DNA of 64,000 bases, taken from contig NZ_CP006821.1 of assembly GCF_000600085.1 (NCBI RefSeq), positions 930,001 to 994,000 on the forward strand, in the 5' to 3' direction. Source of the stretch: Helicobacter pylori oki112. Lineage in GTDB: Bacteria > Campylobacterota > Campylobacteria > Campylobacterales > Helicobacteraceae. The notes beneath the pieces were generated by a model. It was not told where the DNA came from. It saw nothing but the letters and a program-made list of their open reading frames with translations, and did no database searches. Made by a program: the position numbers and the translations under genes. Below, one piece after another: positions 56,045 to 64,000 of this stretch; the first letter of the stretch is position 1; every line of letters begins with the position of its first letter.

Positions 56045-56737
56045 CTATTTGTCTCTGTCTGAAAAAATACCGATGATTTGCAAGATAGAAATAAAGACAT
56101 TCAAAAAGTCTAAATACAAGCTCACCGCCGCATCAATGGGGCTATCATACATGCCTTTAACGATGTTTTGGGTGTCATAAGCGATGTAAAGACTAAATAA
56201 TATCGCACTCGCTCCCGCAATGACAACCTGGAACATGGGGCTACCCAAAAACAAGTTAATAAGCGAACACACCACCACCACAATCAAAGCGATAAAGAGC
56301 ATTTTACCCATATTCGCTAAGTCGTTTTTAGTTTTAAGGGCATACACGCTCATCAAACCAAAAACAATAGTCGTCATGCCCAAAGCTTGCCAAATCGCTC
56401 CTAAACCAGCTTTTGCAATCACCATGCCCAACAAAGGCACTAGAGTAACCCCTGATAATGAAGTGAAAGCAAACAGCATGAATAGATTCAACCCAGGTTT
56501 GGATTTAGAAAACATCAAACCAAAAAACGCTGCAATTTCAGCGATAAAAAACACCCATTTATACTGCACTACGGCTTGAAAGTTCATTAAACCTAGTAAC
56601 GCCCCAATAGTCGCTAATAGCAAACTGCCTGCAAAGAACTTGTAAGTCGTTTTAACAAAACCCACCAGCTCGCTTTCATGCAATAAAGAATCTTCTGCAT
56701 ACGCATTATGAGAATTAGCTCTGTCATACAATGCCAT
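56045..56737 (-). CDS. Bax inhibitor-1 family membrane protein
   Basis: A 230-residue BI-1/YccA/YbhL family protein with seven hydrophobic helices. Family features include FVKTTYKFFAGSLLLATIGA at the start, the central GVTLVPLLGMVIAKAGLGAI, and the C-terminal YIAYDTQNIVKGMYDSPIDA with the Asp residues linked to Ca2+/pH control, then AVSLYLDFLNVFISILQIIG. Bacterial members are thought to be ion-leak channels or to bind proteases. It matches HP0920 by position. Confidence 0.88.
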   Translation of the reverse strand: MALYDRANSHNAYAEDSLLHESELVGFVKTTYKFFAGSLLLATIGALLGLMNFQAVVQYKWVFFIAEIAAFFGLMFSKSKPGLNLFMLFAFTSLSGVTLVPLLGMVIAKAGLGAIWQALGMTTIVFGLMSVYALKTKNDLANMGKMLFIALIVVVVCSLINLFLGSPMFQVVIAGASAILFSLYIAYDTQNIVKGMYDSPIDAAVSLYLDFLNVFISILQIIGIFSDRDK

Positions 56738-56798
56738 GTTTTACTCCTTGAATTTCAACTCAATAAATAATTTTAATTAACCCTATAGCTAGGTCCGA

Positions 56799-56804
56799 TA
56801 TAAT
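56799..56804 (+). promoter_or_regulatory. -10 box upstream of gap
   Basis: A perfect TATAAT preceded by GA lies 78 bases before the chosen gap ATG in the divergent spacer with the BI-1 gene. Confidence 0.5.
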
Positions 56805-56881
56805 AGCGCAAAATGTAGTAAAATACCAAACAAAACCCCCTAAAATTGAAATTGAAGTCTGAAAATAGGATAATGGTTACG

Positions 56882-57877
56882 ATGAAAATTTTTATCAATG
56901 GATTTGGCCGCATTGGGAGATGCGTTTTAAGAGCGATTTTAGAGCGTAGCGATAACCCTCAACTAGAAGTGATAGGCATCAATGACCCTGCTAATTGGGA
57001 AATTCTCGCTTATCTTTTAGAGCATGACAGCGCACATGGGCTGCTCAATAAAGAGGCGCGTTACTCTAATTGCAAGCTTATCATCGGCTCGTTAGAAATC
57101 CCTGTTTTTAATAGCATCAAAGACTTGAGGGGCGTGGATGTTATCATAGAGTGTTCAGGGAAGTTTTTAGAGCCTAAAACGCTGGAAAATTATCTTTTGC
57201 TTGGGGCTAAAAAGGTTCTGTTATCCGCTCCCTTTGTGGGCGAATACGATGAAAAACAATACCCTACTTTGGTGTATGGGGTCAATCATTTCCTCTATCA
57301 AAACCAGGCCATTGTTTCTAACGCCTCTTGCACGACTAACGCTATCGCACCCATTTGCGCTATTTTAGATAAAGCTTTTAACATTAAAGAGGGCATGCTA
57401 ACGACCATTCATAGTTATACAAGCGATCAAAAACTCATTGATTTGGCCCACCCTTTGGACAAACGGCGCTCAAGAGCGGCTGCAAGCAACATTATCCCCA
57501 CCACCACTAAAGCCGCTCTGGCCTTGCATAAAGTTTTACCCAATCTCAAAAACAAAATGCATGGGCATAGCGTGAGAGTGCCTAGCCTTGATGTGTCCAT
57601 GATAGATTTGAGTTTGTTTTTAGAAAAAAAGGCCCCTAAAGAGCCCATCAATGATTTGTTGATTGAAGCTTCCAAAGGGGTTTTAAAAGGCGTGTTAGAG
57701 ATAGATTTAAAAGAAAGGGTGAGTTCTGATTTCATTTCTAACCCTAGTAGCGTCATAATCGCACCTGATTTGACTTTCACGCTAGAGAATATGGTCAAAA
57801 TCATGGGGTGGTATGATAATGAATGGGGGTATTCTAATCGTTTGGTAGATATGGCACAATTTGTGTATCATTATTAA
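56882..57877 (+). CDS. gap: Glyceraldehyde-3-phosphate dehydrogenase family
   Basis: A 331-residue NAD(P)-linked dehydrogenase. Rossmann motif [16 protein letters not shown] is at 5-20, the catalytic Cys150 is in [13 protein letters not shown], the active-site His in TIHSYTSDQ, and the C-terminal [15 protein letters not shown] motif is complete. ATG 56882 begins directly with the Rossmann fold; ATGs at 56846 and 56873 are alternatives with an AGGA near the latter. H. pylori carries a second gap gene elsewhere (HP1346 by recall); which one is glycolytic or an erythrose-4-phosphate dehydrogenase cannot be told. Confidence 0.9.
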   Translation: MKIFINGFGRIGRCVLRAILERSDNPQLEVIGINDPANWEILAYLLEHDSAHGLLNKEARYSNCKLIIGSLEIPVFNSIKDLRGVDVIIECSGKFLEPKTLENYLLLGAKKVLLSAPFVGEYDEKQYPTLVYGVNHFLYQNQAIVSNASCTTNAIAPICAILDKAFNIKEGMLTTIHSYTSDQKLIDLAHPLDKRRSRAAASNIIPTTTKAALALHKVLPNLKNKMHGHSVRVPSLDVSMIDLSLFLEKKAPKEPINDLLIEASKGVLKGVLEIDLKERVSSDFISNPSSVIIAPDLTFTLENMVKIMGWYDNEWGYSNRLVDMAQFVYHY

Positions 57878-57919
57878 GTCATTTTGCGAATCTTTTTGAG
57901 TTTGTTTAACATCAAGTTG

Positions 57920-57925
57920 TATAAT
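57920..57925 (+). promoter_or_regulatory. -10 box upstream of the VacA-like gene
   Basis: A perfect TATAAT after GTTG, 32 bases before the ATG at 57957, with TTGGAG as ribosome-binding site close to the start. Confidence 0.6.
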
Positions 57926-57956
57926 GTGAGATTTATAAAAACGATTGGAGTTTTAA

Positions 57957-60900
57957 ATGGCGTTTAAAAAGGTTAGATTGATTTCTAAGTTTATTTCTAA
58001 GGGATCTTTCAAATTAAACAAGATCTCAAAGAAAATTTTCAAATTGAATCAAATCTTGAAGCGTGAAAAGCCCTTAAAATGCCATAAAAAAACAAAATCC
58101 ATTAAAAAGCCCTTTAATCAAAACAAATCTTTTTTAAAAGCTTCGGTTTTATTGATAGGAGCGTTGGGGGGATTATCTCACCTAAGGGCTAACGAGTGCC
58201 GTTATTGGTCATGGTCGTCTTGGAGTTATCAAGATAATATTGAAAGCGGCCCTAATTCACCCACGCACAACTCCTATTGCCTTTTTAGTAGCGCTCAAGG
58301 CTCTGGGACTTATTATTTGAACACCCTTACCACTTATAGTGCTGGTGGGGCTAGTTTCACACAAAAATTCAATGGCGGCACGCTTAATGTGGGAGGGAAT
58401 ATCCGCTTTGGAGGCACGGGTATTAATGGAGGTGATGTAGGGTATATCACAGGCACTTATGACGCTCAAACGATTAATTTTAATTCTAGCCGTATCACAA
58501 CCGGCAACTCATACGCTGATGGCGGTGGGGCCACTCTCAATTTTAATGCGGCTAACAATATCACTATCAATCAAGCCAGCTTTGATAACAGCGATGCAGG
58601 AACACAGCACTCTTACATGAATTTTAAAGGCTCTAACATCAATGTGAGCGGCTCTAGCTTTACAGATGATACCAATGGGGGCTTTAGTTTCAGCGGGAAT
58701 GGGACTAACAGCACTATCTCCTTTAACAAAACGAAATTCAATCAAGGGACTTACAAATTCACTAACAGCGCTAACTTAAGCTTCAATAACAGCGCTTTCA
58801 ATCAAGGTACTTACAACTTTACTGACAACGCCAGCTTCAATAACGACACCTTCAATCAAGGCACTTACAACTTTAATACAAGCAAGGTGAGTTTTTCAGG
58901 CGCTAACACTTTAAATTCAAGTTCGCCTTTTGCTAGCCTTAAAGGCAGTGTGTCTTTTGGTTCTGGTGCGATTTTTAACCTCAATCAAACCCTTAATAAT
59001 AATCAAACCTATGACATTCTCACTACAAACGGAGCGATCCAGTATGGGGTTTATCAAAGCTATTTGTGGGATCTAATCAACTATAAGGGCGATAAAGCTA
59101 TTAGCCATGTTGGAGTGGGTAATAACACTTATGATGTAACCTTTGATATTAATGGGCAAGATGAAACCTTACAAGAAACCTTTAACAAACAATCCATCAT
59201 TACCCAATTTTTAGGAGACGATTTACAACAACAAGCCCAAAAAACCTACCAACAAGACTTGAGTAACTCCCAAAACGCTTTAAATAACGCTGCTGATGAT
59301 AGTAAGATCGCAAGCAATGATACAGACTACACCAACAATCAAAACACCGCTATCGCTAAAGACGCTCAAGGTTTAGAAAACACCAACCAACAAATCCAAC
59401 AAGATGAGCAAGCCTTAGAAAAAGATTTAGCTCAAATCAAACAATTAGCCAACTCCACCACAGGCTTTAACGAACAAGCCTTTAATACTGCGCAAAAACA
59501 AGAACAACAAGATGAACAAACCTTACAGAACGAAGAAAAGACTTTTAACGCTGAACAAGAGGGATTAAAGCAAGCGATACAACAAGCTCAAGAACAAAAA
59601 CAAGAACAAGCTCAAGCCCAAAAAACCTACCAACAAGACTTGAGTAACTCCCAAAACGCTTTAAATAATGTTACTAGCGACAACACGATCGCAAGCAATG
59701 ATACAAGCTACACTCAAAGCAAAAATGCTACTATCGCTAAAGACGCTCAAGGTTTAGAAAACACTAACCAACAAATCGCTCAAGATGAACAAGCGTTACA
59801 AGGAGATTTAGACAAGCTCAAACAATTAGCCAACTCTAAAACAGGCTTTAACGAACAAGCTTTCAATCAAGCGCAAGATAAAGAGCAACAAGATGAACAA
59901 ACCTTACAAAACGAAGAAAACGCTTTTAATACTGAACAAGAAGAATTGGAACAAGCGATAGCTAACGCTAAGCCTACAAGCCCCACACCCACTCCTACAA
60001 AACACACCGCGCCAAACACTCCCCCTAATAAAGTTCCACCCACACCCCCTACTCAAAATTTACCCACAACGAATGTGTGGAATGGGGTCTATAACCTCCA
60101 AAATCAAACTTACTCAAAACAAGGCGTTTATTATATTGATCCCAATCTTTCAGGACAGAGCGGTCAAAGCGCTAACACGCTCAGCACTTATACAGCCAAT
60201 TTGTTTGGAAGAAGTTTTAGCGTCAATATCCAAAATGGCACTTTGATCATAGGGAATAACACAGAGAGCGTGAATGATAACGGCTTGATTTGGATAGGGC
60301 ATGGAGGCTTTGGCTATATTACGGGAACTTTTAATGCGGCCAACATTTACTTGACCAATAATTTTAAAACCGGTGAAGGCGTTTCAAATTCAGATGGTGG
60401 GGGAGCGAACATTACCTTTAAAGCAAGCGATAACATCACTATGGATGGCTTGAATTATAATGACGCTGAAACCGTTACTAAAATGATTCAAACGGGGGCT
60501 AGTCAGCATTCCTATGCCGCTTTTGACGCTCTAAATAATATCAGCGTAACCAATTCTAGTTTTAGCGATATGACTTGGGGGAAATTCAGTTTTAGCGCTA
60601 AGAATATTTCGTTTTCTAACGCTTCGTTCAGCGGCTTTACAAACCCTGGAGGATCAAGCACTATCAGCGCTAACGCTTCTAATTCTTTAAGCTTTATCAA
60701 TTCTCGTTTGAATGGTGGAGCAATCTATAATTTGCAGGCTAATAGCCTTATTTTCAATAACACGCAAGCGGTTTTCAATGTCTTGTATTCTAGGGGGACA
60801 AGCAATTTTAACGCTACGACACAGCTTTTAGGCAACACGAATTTTATGCTCAGCTCTCAAAGTTTGCTGAACTTTAATGGCGATACAACCTTGCAAAACA

Positions 60901-63900
60901 ACGCTAATATCACGCTTGGCAATAAAAGTCAAGCCGCTTTTAAAAATTCTTTAACGCTTGATAATAATTCTAATTTAAGTTTAGACAATCAAAGCGTTTT
61001 GAATGCCAATGGCACAAGCGCTTTTAACAATCAAACGAGTCTCAATATTTATAATGGAAGTCAAGCAACCTTTAGTAGCCTCTTTTTTAATGGCGGGACA
61101 CTCAGTCTTAACGCTAGTAGCAAGCTCAACGCTTCTAACGCTAGTTTTTCAAACAACACCACTATCAATTTAGACGATAGCGTTTTATCGGCTAGTAACA
61201 CAAGCTCTTTAAACGCTAATATCAATTTTCAAGGCACAAGCCAGGCTGATTTTGGAGGCAACACGACTATTGATACAGCAAGCTTTAATTTTGACAGCAC
61301 AAGCTCATTGAGTTTTAATAACCTTACGGCTAATGGGGCGTTGAATTTTAATGGTTATGCACCCTCTTTGACTAAAGCTTTAATGAGCGTTAGCGGGCAG
61401 TTTGTTTTAGGGAATAATGGGGATATTAATTTATCTGACATCAATATTTTTGATAATATTACAAAATCTGTAACCTACAACATCCTAAACGCTCAAAAAG
61501 GGATTACTGGCATTAGTGGGGCTAATGGCTATGAAAAAATCCTTTTTTATGGCATGAAAATCCAAAACGCTACCTATAGCGATAACAATAACATTCAAAC
61601 TTGGTCGTTTATAAACCCTCTCAATTCTTCTCAAATCATTCAAGAGAGCATTAAAAATGGGGATTTAACCATAGAAGTTTTTAATAACCCCAACTCGGCT
61701 TCTAACACTATTTTTAATATCGCTCCTGAGCTTTATAATTACCAAGCTTCTAAGCAAAATCCTACCGGTTATAACTATGATTATAGCGATAACCAAGCAG
61801 GCACTTATTACTTGACAAGCAACATTAAAGGTCTTTTCACCCCTAAAGGCTCTCAAACGCCTCAAACCCCAGGCACTTATAGCCCATTTAACCAGCCTTT
61901 GAATAGTTTGAATATCTACAATAAGGGTTTTTCTAATGAAAATTTAAAAACGCTTTTAGGGATCCTTTCTCAAAATTCCGCTACCTTAAAAGAAATGATT
62001 GAATCCAATCAATTAGACAATATCACTAACATCAATGAAGTGTTGCAACTCTTAGACAAGATTAAAATCACCCAAACGAAAAAGCAAGCACTCCTAGAAA
62101 CGATCAACCATTTGGCTGACAACATCAATCAAACCTTTAGTAACGGGAATCTAATTATAGGCGCTACCCAAGATAATGTTACAAACTCTACCAGCTCTAT
62201 ATGGTTTGGGGGCAATGGCTATAGCAGTCCTTGCGTGCTAGATAGCGCCACTTGTTCTTCTTTTAGAAACACTTACTTGGGGCAATTATTAGGCTCAACT
62301 TCCCCCTATTTAGGCTACATCAACGCTAATTTTAAAGCTAAAAGCATTTATATCACTGGAACGCTTGGAAGTGCTAACGCCTTTGAAAGCGGAGGGAGTG
62401 CGGATGTAACCTTTCAAAGCACTAATAACTTAGTGTTGAATAAAGCTAATATAGAAGCTCAAGCCACAGATAATATCTTTAATCTTTTGGGTCAAGAAGG
62501 GATTGATAAAATCTTTAATCAAGGGAATTTAGCGAATGTTCTCAGTCAAGTGGCTATGGAAAAAATCAAGCAAGCCGGCGGTTTAGGGAACTTTGTAGAA
62601 AACGCTCTAAGCCCTTTGAGTAAAGAATTACCCACTAGCTTGCAAAGTGAAACCTTAGGCCAACTTATAGGTCAAAATAATTTAGATGATTTATTGAATA
62701 ATAGTGGGGTCATGAATGCAATCCAAAATATTATCAGTAAAAAACTAAGCATTTTTGGTAATTTTGTTACCCCATCCATCATAGAAAACTACCTTGCTAA
62801 GCAGTCTTTAAAAAGCATGCTAGACGATAAAGGGCTTTTGAATTTCATCGGTGGGTATATAGACGCTTCTGAATTAAGCTCTATTTTAAGCGTGGTTTTA
62901 AAAGACATTACTAATCCTCCTACAAGCTTGCAAAAAGACATTGGTGTGGTGGCGAACGACTTGTTGAACGAGTTTTTAGGACAAGATGTTGTTAAAACGC
63001 TAGAAAATCAAGGCTTAGTGAGCAATATCATTAATAATATTATTTCTCAAGGCGGGTTAAGCGGCATTTATAATCAAGGTTTGGGGAGCGTGTTGCCGCC
63101 CTCTTTACAAAACGCGCTCAAAGAAAACGATTTAGGCGCTCTTTTATCGCCTAGAGGCTTGCATGATTTTTGGCAAAAAGGGTATTTTAATTTTTTAAGC
63201 AATGGCTATGTTTTTGTCAATAATAGCTCTTTTAGCAACGCTACAGGGGGCAGTTTGAATTTTGTCGCCAACAAGTCTATTATTTTTAATGGCGATAATA
63301 CGATTGATTTTAGCAAGTATCAAGGCGCATTGATTTTTGCTTCTAATGGTGTTTCTAATATCAATATCACCACCCTAAACGCTACTAATGGCTTAAGCCT
63401 TAATGCAGGTTTGAATAATGTGAGCGTTCAAAAAGGGGAAATTTGTGTCAATTTAGCCAATTGCCCCACAACCAAAAACAGCTCTTCTACAAACTCTAGC
63501 GTAACCCCCACTAATGAATCTCTAAGCGTGCGCGCTAACAACTTCACTTTCTTAGGCGTCATCGCTTCTAATGGGGCTATTGATTTGTCTCAAGTGAAAA
63601 ATAATAGCGTTATAGGCACGCTCAATCTCAATGGAAACGCGACCTTGCAAGCCAATAATTTAACGATCACTAACGCTTTTAACAACGCCTCTAACTCTAC
63701 AGCTAACATTAATGGTGATTTCACCTTAAACCAACAAGCGACCTTAAGCACTAACGCTAGTGGCTTGAATGTCATGGGGAATTTTAATAGCTATGGCGAT
63801 TTGGTGTTTAACCTCAGCCATTCAGTTAGCCATGCTATTATCAACGCTCAAGGCACAGCGACGATTATAGCTAATAACAATAACCCCTTAATCCAATTCA

Positions 63901-64000
63901 ACACTTCTTCAAAAGAAACAGGTGCTTACACGCTTATTAATAGCACTAAGGCCATTTATTACGGGTATAACAACCAAATCACAGGAGGCAGTAGCCTAGA
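57957..64000 (+). CDS. vlpC: VacA-like giant autotransporter (partial, 3' end outside window)
   Basis: An open frame of 2014 codons reaches the window end. The N-terminus is a long autotransporter-type signal: about 65 residues rich in Lys (VRLISKFISKGSFKL, KCHKKTKSIKKPFNQNK) before the hydrophobic SFLKASVLLIGALGGLSHLRA. The passenger is Asn/Ser/Thr-rich beta-helix repeat sequence (for example FNQGTYNFTDNASFNNDTFN). Residues about 425-680 are a Gln/Glu-rich coiled coil with an internal tandem duplication, ended by a Pro/Thr linker (SPTPTPTKHTAPNTPP). Further GSSAN-like VacA2-type modules follow. By position it is HP0922, the VacA-like protein VlpC, reported to help colonisation. The beta-barrel lies beyond 64000. 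Confidence 0.85.
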   Translation, partial: MAFKKVRLISKFISKGSFKLNKISKKIFKLNQILKREKPLKCHKKTKSIKKPFNQNKSFLKASVLLIGALGGLSHLRANECRYWSWSSWSYQDNIESGPNSPTHNSYCLFSSAQGSGTYYLNTLTTYSAGGASFTQKFNGGTLNVGGNIRFGGTGINGGDVGYITGTYDAQTINFNSSRITTGNSYADGGGATLNFNAANNITINQASFDNSDAGTQHSYMNFKGSNINVSGSSFTDDTNGGFSFSGNGTNSTISFNKTKFNQGTYKFTNSANLSFNNSAFNQGTYNFTDNASFNNDTFNQGTYNFNTSKVSFSGANTLNSSSPFASLKGSVSFGSGAIFNLNQTLNNNQTYDILTTNGAIQYGVYQSYLWDLINYKGDKAISHVGVGNNTYDVTFDINGQDETLQETFNKQSIITQFLGDDLQQQAQKTYQQDLSNSQNALNNAADDSKIASNDTDYTNNQNTAIAKDAQGLENTNQQIQQDEQALEKDLAQIKQLANSTTGFNEQAFNTAQKQEQQDEQTLQNEEKTFNAEQEGLKQAIQQAQEQKQEQAQAQKTYQQDLSNSQNALNNVTSDNTIASNDTSYTQSKNATIAKDAQGLENTNQQIAQDEQALQGDLDKLKQLANSKTGFNEQAFNQAQDKEQQDEQTLQNEENAFNTEQEELEQAIANAKPTSPTPTPTKHTAPNTPPNKVPPTPPTQNLPTTNVWNGVYNLQNQTYSKQGVYYIDPNLSGQSGQSANTLSTYTANLFGRSFSVNIQNGTLIIGNNTESVNDNGLIWIGHGGFGYITGTFNAANIYLTNNFKTGEGVSNSDGGGANITFKASDNITMDGLNYNDAETVTKMIQTGASQHSYAAFDALNNISVTNSSFSDMTWGKFSFSAKNISFSNASFSGFTNPGGSSTISANASNSLSFINSRLNGGAIYNLQANSLIFNNTQAVFNVLYSRGTSNFNATTQLLGNTNFMLSSQSLLNFNGDTTLQNNANITLGNKSQAAFKNSLTLDNNSNLSLDNQSVLNANGTSAFNNQTSLNIYNGSQATFSSLFFNGGTLSLNASSKLNASNASFSNNTTINLDDSVLSASNTSSLNANINFQGTSQADFGGNTTIDTASFNFDSTSSLSFNNLTANGALNFNGYAPSLTKALMSVSGQFVLGNNGDINLSDINIFDNITKSVTYNILNAQKGITGISGANGYEKILFYGMKIQNATYSDNNNIQTWSFINPLNSSQIIQESIKNGDLTIEVFNNPNSASNTIFNIAPELYNYQASKQNPTGYNYDYSDNQAGTYYLTSNIKGLFTPKGSQTPQTPGTYSPFNQPLNSLNIYNKGFSNENLKTLLGILSQNSATLKEMIESNQLDNITNINEVLQLLDKIKITQTKKQALLETINHLADNINQTFSNGNLIIGATQDNVTNSTSSIWFGGNGYSSPCVLDSATCSSFRNTYLGQLLGSTSPYLGYINANFKAKSIYITGTLGSANAFESGGSADVTFQSTNNLVLNKANIEAQATDNIFNLLGQEGIDKIFNQGNLANVLSQVAMEKIKQAGGLGNFVENALSPLSKELPTSLQSETLGQLIGQNNLDDLLNNSGVMNAIQNIISKKLSIFGNFVTPSIIENYLAKQSLKSMLDDKGLLNFIGGYIDASELSSILSVVLKDITNPPTSLQKDIGVVANDLLNEFLGQDVVKTLENQGLVSNIINNIISQGGLSGIYNQGLGSVLPPSLQNALKENDLGALLSPRGLHDFWQKGYFNFLSNGYVFVNNSSFSNATGGSLNFVANKSIIFNGDNTIDFSKYQGALIFASNGVSNINITTLNATNGLSLNAGLNNVSVQKGEICVNLANCPTTKNSSSTNSSVTPTNESLSVRANNFTFLGVIASNGAIDLSQVKNNSVIGTLNLNGNATLQANNLTITNAFNNASNSTANINGDFTLNQQATLSTNASGLNVMGNFNSYGDLVFNLSHSVSHAIINAQGTATIIANNNNPLIQFNTSSKETGAYTLINSTKAIYYGYNNQITGGSSL
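59232..59993 (+). repeat. 381-bp tandem duplication in the coiled coil of the VacA-like gene
   Basis: The segment starting CAAGCCCAAAAAACCTAC at 59232 begins again at 59613, 381 bases (127 codons) later, in frame. Both copies encode AQKTYQQDLSNSQNALNN, IAKDAQGLENTNQQI and TGFNEQAFN with scattered substitutions, so the duplication is older than the 193-bp repeat near 21.6 kb. Confidence 0.85.

Noticed and set aside
57427..57804. 125-codon frame antisense to gap
   Set aside because: Contained in gap, with no ribosome-binding site and no recognisable motif.
58200..64000. CRISPR-like periodicity in the repetitive autotransporter gene
   Set aside because: Repeats are degenerate, in frame and without constant spacer length; they encode beta-helix and coiled-coil modules. 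No CRISPR array was seen in the window.

Overview
The window is Helicobacter pylori chromosome. It is AT-rich and carries vacA, alpA/alpB, a Bab-type adhesin, Hop/Hof outer-membrane proteins, an HpaA-family lipoprotein and a VacA-like giant autotransporter. Gene assignments rest on family motifs and recall of H. pylori proteins and gene order; no database search was run.

Layout. (1) 1-6694: a partial NSS transporter, a YbgC thioesterase, a DUF493 protein, murD/mraY, an HpaA paralogue, rpmB and the RCK potassium channel. (2) 6695-10789: an accessory island with a small inverted-repeat element, a coiled-coil gene, and two remnants of large DUF3519/PBECR-type (BECR-fold nuclease) proteins; the 5'-truncated one ends directly against ruvA. 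(3) 10790-20297: ruvA, a DUF342 protein, murJ, cysS and vacA (s1, i2-like, short p33/p55 loop, m2). (4) 20298-26333: a phase-OFF family 8 glycosyltransferase beside a 193-bp tandem duplication, fecE/fecD, an SDR, a thioesterase, a toxin-antitoxin pair with an internally duplicated toxin, and an A-rich non-coding tract. (5) 26334-34870: a BabA-type adhesin with an A15 promoter tract, tRNA-fMet and tRNA-Gln, hypD/hypC/hypB, two small genes, and ackA and pta, both clear pseudogenes. (6) 34871-43348: a sigma-54 promoter driving fliK, flgD and a hook-protein gene, then a restriction-modification pair and a UvrD/Rep helicase. (7) 43349-52252: a candidate small hydrophobic peptide with a sequestered ribosome-binding site and an opposing promoter, alpA/alpB, a candidate structured transcript, a Hof-family OMP and a TonB-dependent FrpB receptor with a Fur-box-like site. 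(8) 52253-64000: a YrdC-domain protein, carB, a BI-1 family protein, gap, and the first 2014 codons of a VacA-like autotransporter that runs off the window.

The genes serve wall synthesis (murD, mraY, murJ), hydrogenase/urease nickel maturation (hypBCD), iron acquisition (fecDE, frpB), flagellar hook assembly, and host interaction (vacA, bab, alpAB, vlpC-like). The window is rich in contingency sequence: a C7 tract in a coding region, 15-base homopolymers in two promoters, and short tandem duplications that break or alter genes. The acetate kinase/phosphotransacetylase route is lost in this strain as sequenced. The least explained items are the 43.4-kb peptide/antisense locus, the nuclease-domain remnants next to ruvA, and the transcript candidate near 47.6 kb.
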